From Acanthamoeba sp. SK_2022b (Eukaryota; Discosea; Longamoebia; Acanthamoebidae): a stretch of DNA of 54,046 nucleotides. The notes under the pieces were generated by a model. It was not told the DNA's origin. It was given only the letters and a program-made list of their open reading frames with translations, and did no database searches. This document shows positions 52,215 to 54,046 of the stretch, piece by piece (position 1 is the first letter of the stretch; every line of letters begins with the position of its first letter). The stretch covers positions 1-54,046 of the forward strand of contig JANDJZ010000316.1 in NCBI GenBank assembly GCA_027943245.1, written 5' to 3'. The translations under genes and the position numbers were made by a program.

Positions 52215-53933
52215 ATGGTACGCTCTCGTTTTTATCCCTTGGCTTGCATGGTTCATCTCTTTGAAATTTGGAGCCTTACATTTCGAAAATTGGATGCGCC
52301 TTTAGTTCTCTGTGGCTAAGAAGCACCCCGACGCGCACAACGACTCTATCTGGGCTTTGGCATGGACGAGCGGCAACAAAATCGTCACTGGCTCCGTCGA
52401 TGAGCACGTCAAGATCTGGTATGCCCCCCCCCCATTCATTTATTCACGATTATTTTTGTCAATTATTATTAATATTATTAATATTATTTTAATCCGTGTC
52501 TCCTCACCCCTCTTGCCAACGCTTTGCACTTGAGAAGGAGTCCTTCGCTCGAGAAGCCAGAGCGCGACTTTGGCGACAACCAGTGGGGCGTGGTGTCCGT
52601 GGCCGCCTCAGTCGATGGCAAGCGTACGCCTCTCCCGCTCCCCCCCTCTCTTTCTTCCATTTCGTTTCGTTTCCTTTGTTGGGCGCCCCTCACACTCGCA
52701 CGCACGCACGCACCACACACGCTGGGCGCGGTCCAACCAAACGCAGTGATCGCCTCGAGCGCTATGGACAGCAACATCCGAATCTGGGACGCCGAGTCGG
52801 GCAACCTCGTCCGCACGATCAACGCCTTCCCCGGTAAGCGGCAGCACGAGTCGACGAATCAGCGCCGTTTGGCCAACGCTCTCGTGTTTGGTGTGTGCGT
52901 GGGCGGGCGGGGGTGGGCGGCGCGTAGTGGAGACTTGGGCGATAGCGTTCAGCCCCGACGGGAGGCTGATCGCCTCGAGCAGCAAGTCGGGCAACATCAA
53001 CCTGTGGAGCGTCGAGACCGGCGAGAAGGCCCAGACCCTGGAGCCGTCCGGCAAGTTCACCATGTGTGTCGCCTTTGTACGTAGGCCGCCTCCCACCATT
53101 TCGCGCCGCACACGCGTTCGACTCTGACGTCGTGTGCTGCGTGTGCGTGTGTGCAGAGCCCGAACGGGAAATACGTCGCGTGCGGCGCGGTCGACGGTCT
53201 GGTGACAGTGTTTGAGGTGAGGGATGGCAAGCGTCTCCATTCCATCGAAGGTTCGTGGCGGAGGGGAGGGGAGGGGAGGGGAGGGGGGAGGCGTGGTCTC
53301 GCTTTGGAGGTCGTCGTCGTGGCTCACGCGTCGGATTGTGTGATCGGTCGACAGGCCACGGTATGACAGTGCGTTCGTTGACCTTCTCCACCGACTCGAG
53401 CCGACTACTGACCACGTCGGACGACATGCACATCAACATCTACGACGTGTACTGACACCCTCCCCCTCCACACAAAGCCACTCGTATCCACAATCCACTT
53501 GCGTGGTCTGACGTGGCGGCGGGGCAGTGAGAAGGCGGAGCTCATCCACATGGTGTCGGGCCACTCCTCGTGGGTCCTGTCCGTGGCCTACAGCCCAGAC
53601 TCCAAGTACTTTGCCACCGGGTATGCCTTCTCCTCTTTTATTATTATTATCATTTATTTAAATTATTTATTTGTTACCAACCGAATTTTTATTTTTTTTT
53701 TATTTTTTTTTTTTTTTTTATTTATAGATGTGTTGCTTACGCAAAACCGCCGCTCCCCCAAAAGGTCGGCCGACAAGACGGTCAAGGTGTGGGACGCCGC
53801 CAAGGGCCAGTGCGTGCACACGTTCAACGATCACTCTGACATGGTGTGGGCGGTGGCCTTCGATCCCAAGGGCACGCTGCTGGCGTCGGCGTCCGACGAC
53901 AAGTCCATCATCGTCTACAACGTCGCCCACTAA
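52215..53933 (+). CDS. WD40-repeat protein of the SKI8/WDR61 type
   Basis: Seven-bladed propeller; SKI8/WDR61 serves the Ski complex (exosome-linked mRNA decay) and the Paf1 complex. The start codon lies at the very end of exon 1 (ATG 52215-52217) and the rest follows after an 88-bp intron (FSVAKKHPDAHNDSIWALAW). Repeats: WTSGNKIVTGSVDEHVKIW, a second ending NIRIWDAESG, AIAFSPDGRLIASSSKSGNI-NLWSVETG, SPNGKYVACGAVDGLVTVFEV, GHGMTVRSLTFSTDSSRLLT, GHSSWVLSVAYSPDSKYFATG joined to SADKTVKVWDAAKG, and WAVAFDPKGTLLASASDDKSI. The order and the short ends match WDR61. A poly-T-rich intron (about 53622-53766) splits the sixth repeat. Stop TAA at 53931-53933. Confidence 0.85.
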
Positions 53934-54046
53934 GAGCGGGAGGCTCTGTGTTGGTTTCAAACATGTTTGGAAAATGTGTTTGGGAAAGCAAAGGAAGCTT
54001 CAGGGTCTTAGATAGGTTGGAGATACAAGCCGAGGTAGAAGTCTTG
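53934..54046. other. 3' flank of WDR61-like gene
   Basis: 113 bp to the window edge; no feature seen. Confidence 0.5.

Overview
The window looks like nuclear DNA of a free-living amoebozoan, most likely Acanthamoeba or a close relative. The evidence is GC-rich exons, many short phase-defined introns with GT...AG borders and AT-rich interiors, closely packed genes on both strands, eukaryote-specific proteins (CLP1, FEN1, a Gemin6-like protein, SKI8/WDR61, a TKL-type kinase) and eukaryotic tRNA genes. The species is an inference from gene content and style; no rRNA or other marker is present.

Layout, left to right. 1-1592: 3' part of a MORN-repeat gene. 1711-4527: head-to-head pair of paralogous two-pore potassium-channel-like genes. 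4652-8702: a large surface protein with a Thr/Pro stalk (minus), then a secreted protein with two C-type-lectin-like domains (plus). 9309-11555: Maf nucleotide pyrophosphatase, a tiny coiled-coil gene, a secreted SnoaL/NTF2-like protein. 11600-12180: CpG-poor decayed DNA. 12294-13108: Gemin6-like gene. 13208-13970: a tandemly duplicated noncoding unit. 14054-23968: NAD-dependent epimerase, a low-complexity protein, CLP1, a TDP2-like phosphodiesterase and a serine hydrolase of the beta-lactamase fold. 24122-29886: a transposon-rich, CpG-poor island bounded by two tRNA-Glu(CTC) genes and including a tRNA-Leu(AAG); it holds a DIRS-type tyrosine-recombinase retrotransposon remnant and a decayed Tc1/mariner-IS630 transposase gene. 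29956-41304: acid-sphingomyelinase-like phosphodiesterase, universal stress protein, a Cys-rich protein, a CsbD-like protein, BTB-BACK protein, FEN1, and a sedolisin/TPP1-like protease. 41394-44590: a Tc1/mariner-type transposon with nearly matching terminal inverted repeats, TA target duplication, a transposase and a divergent passenger gene. 44823-53933: PhyH dioxygenase, BHMT-like methyltransferase, a large TKL-type kinase containing a 7-nt microexon, and WDR61/SKI8.

The host genes are mostly independent housekeeping units, often in divergent pairs that share 150-350 bp of upstream DNA (K-channel pair, CLP1/TDP2, kinase/WDR61). RNA processing and genome maintenance are well represented (CLP1, Gemin6, SKI8, FEN1, TDP2, Maf). 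Exon coordinates given to the base were checked by hand for frame and splice dinucleotides; spans without an exon list are outer limits with internal introns. No database search was run.
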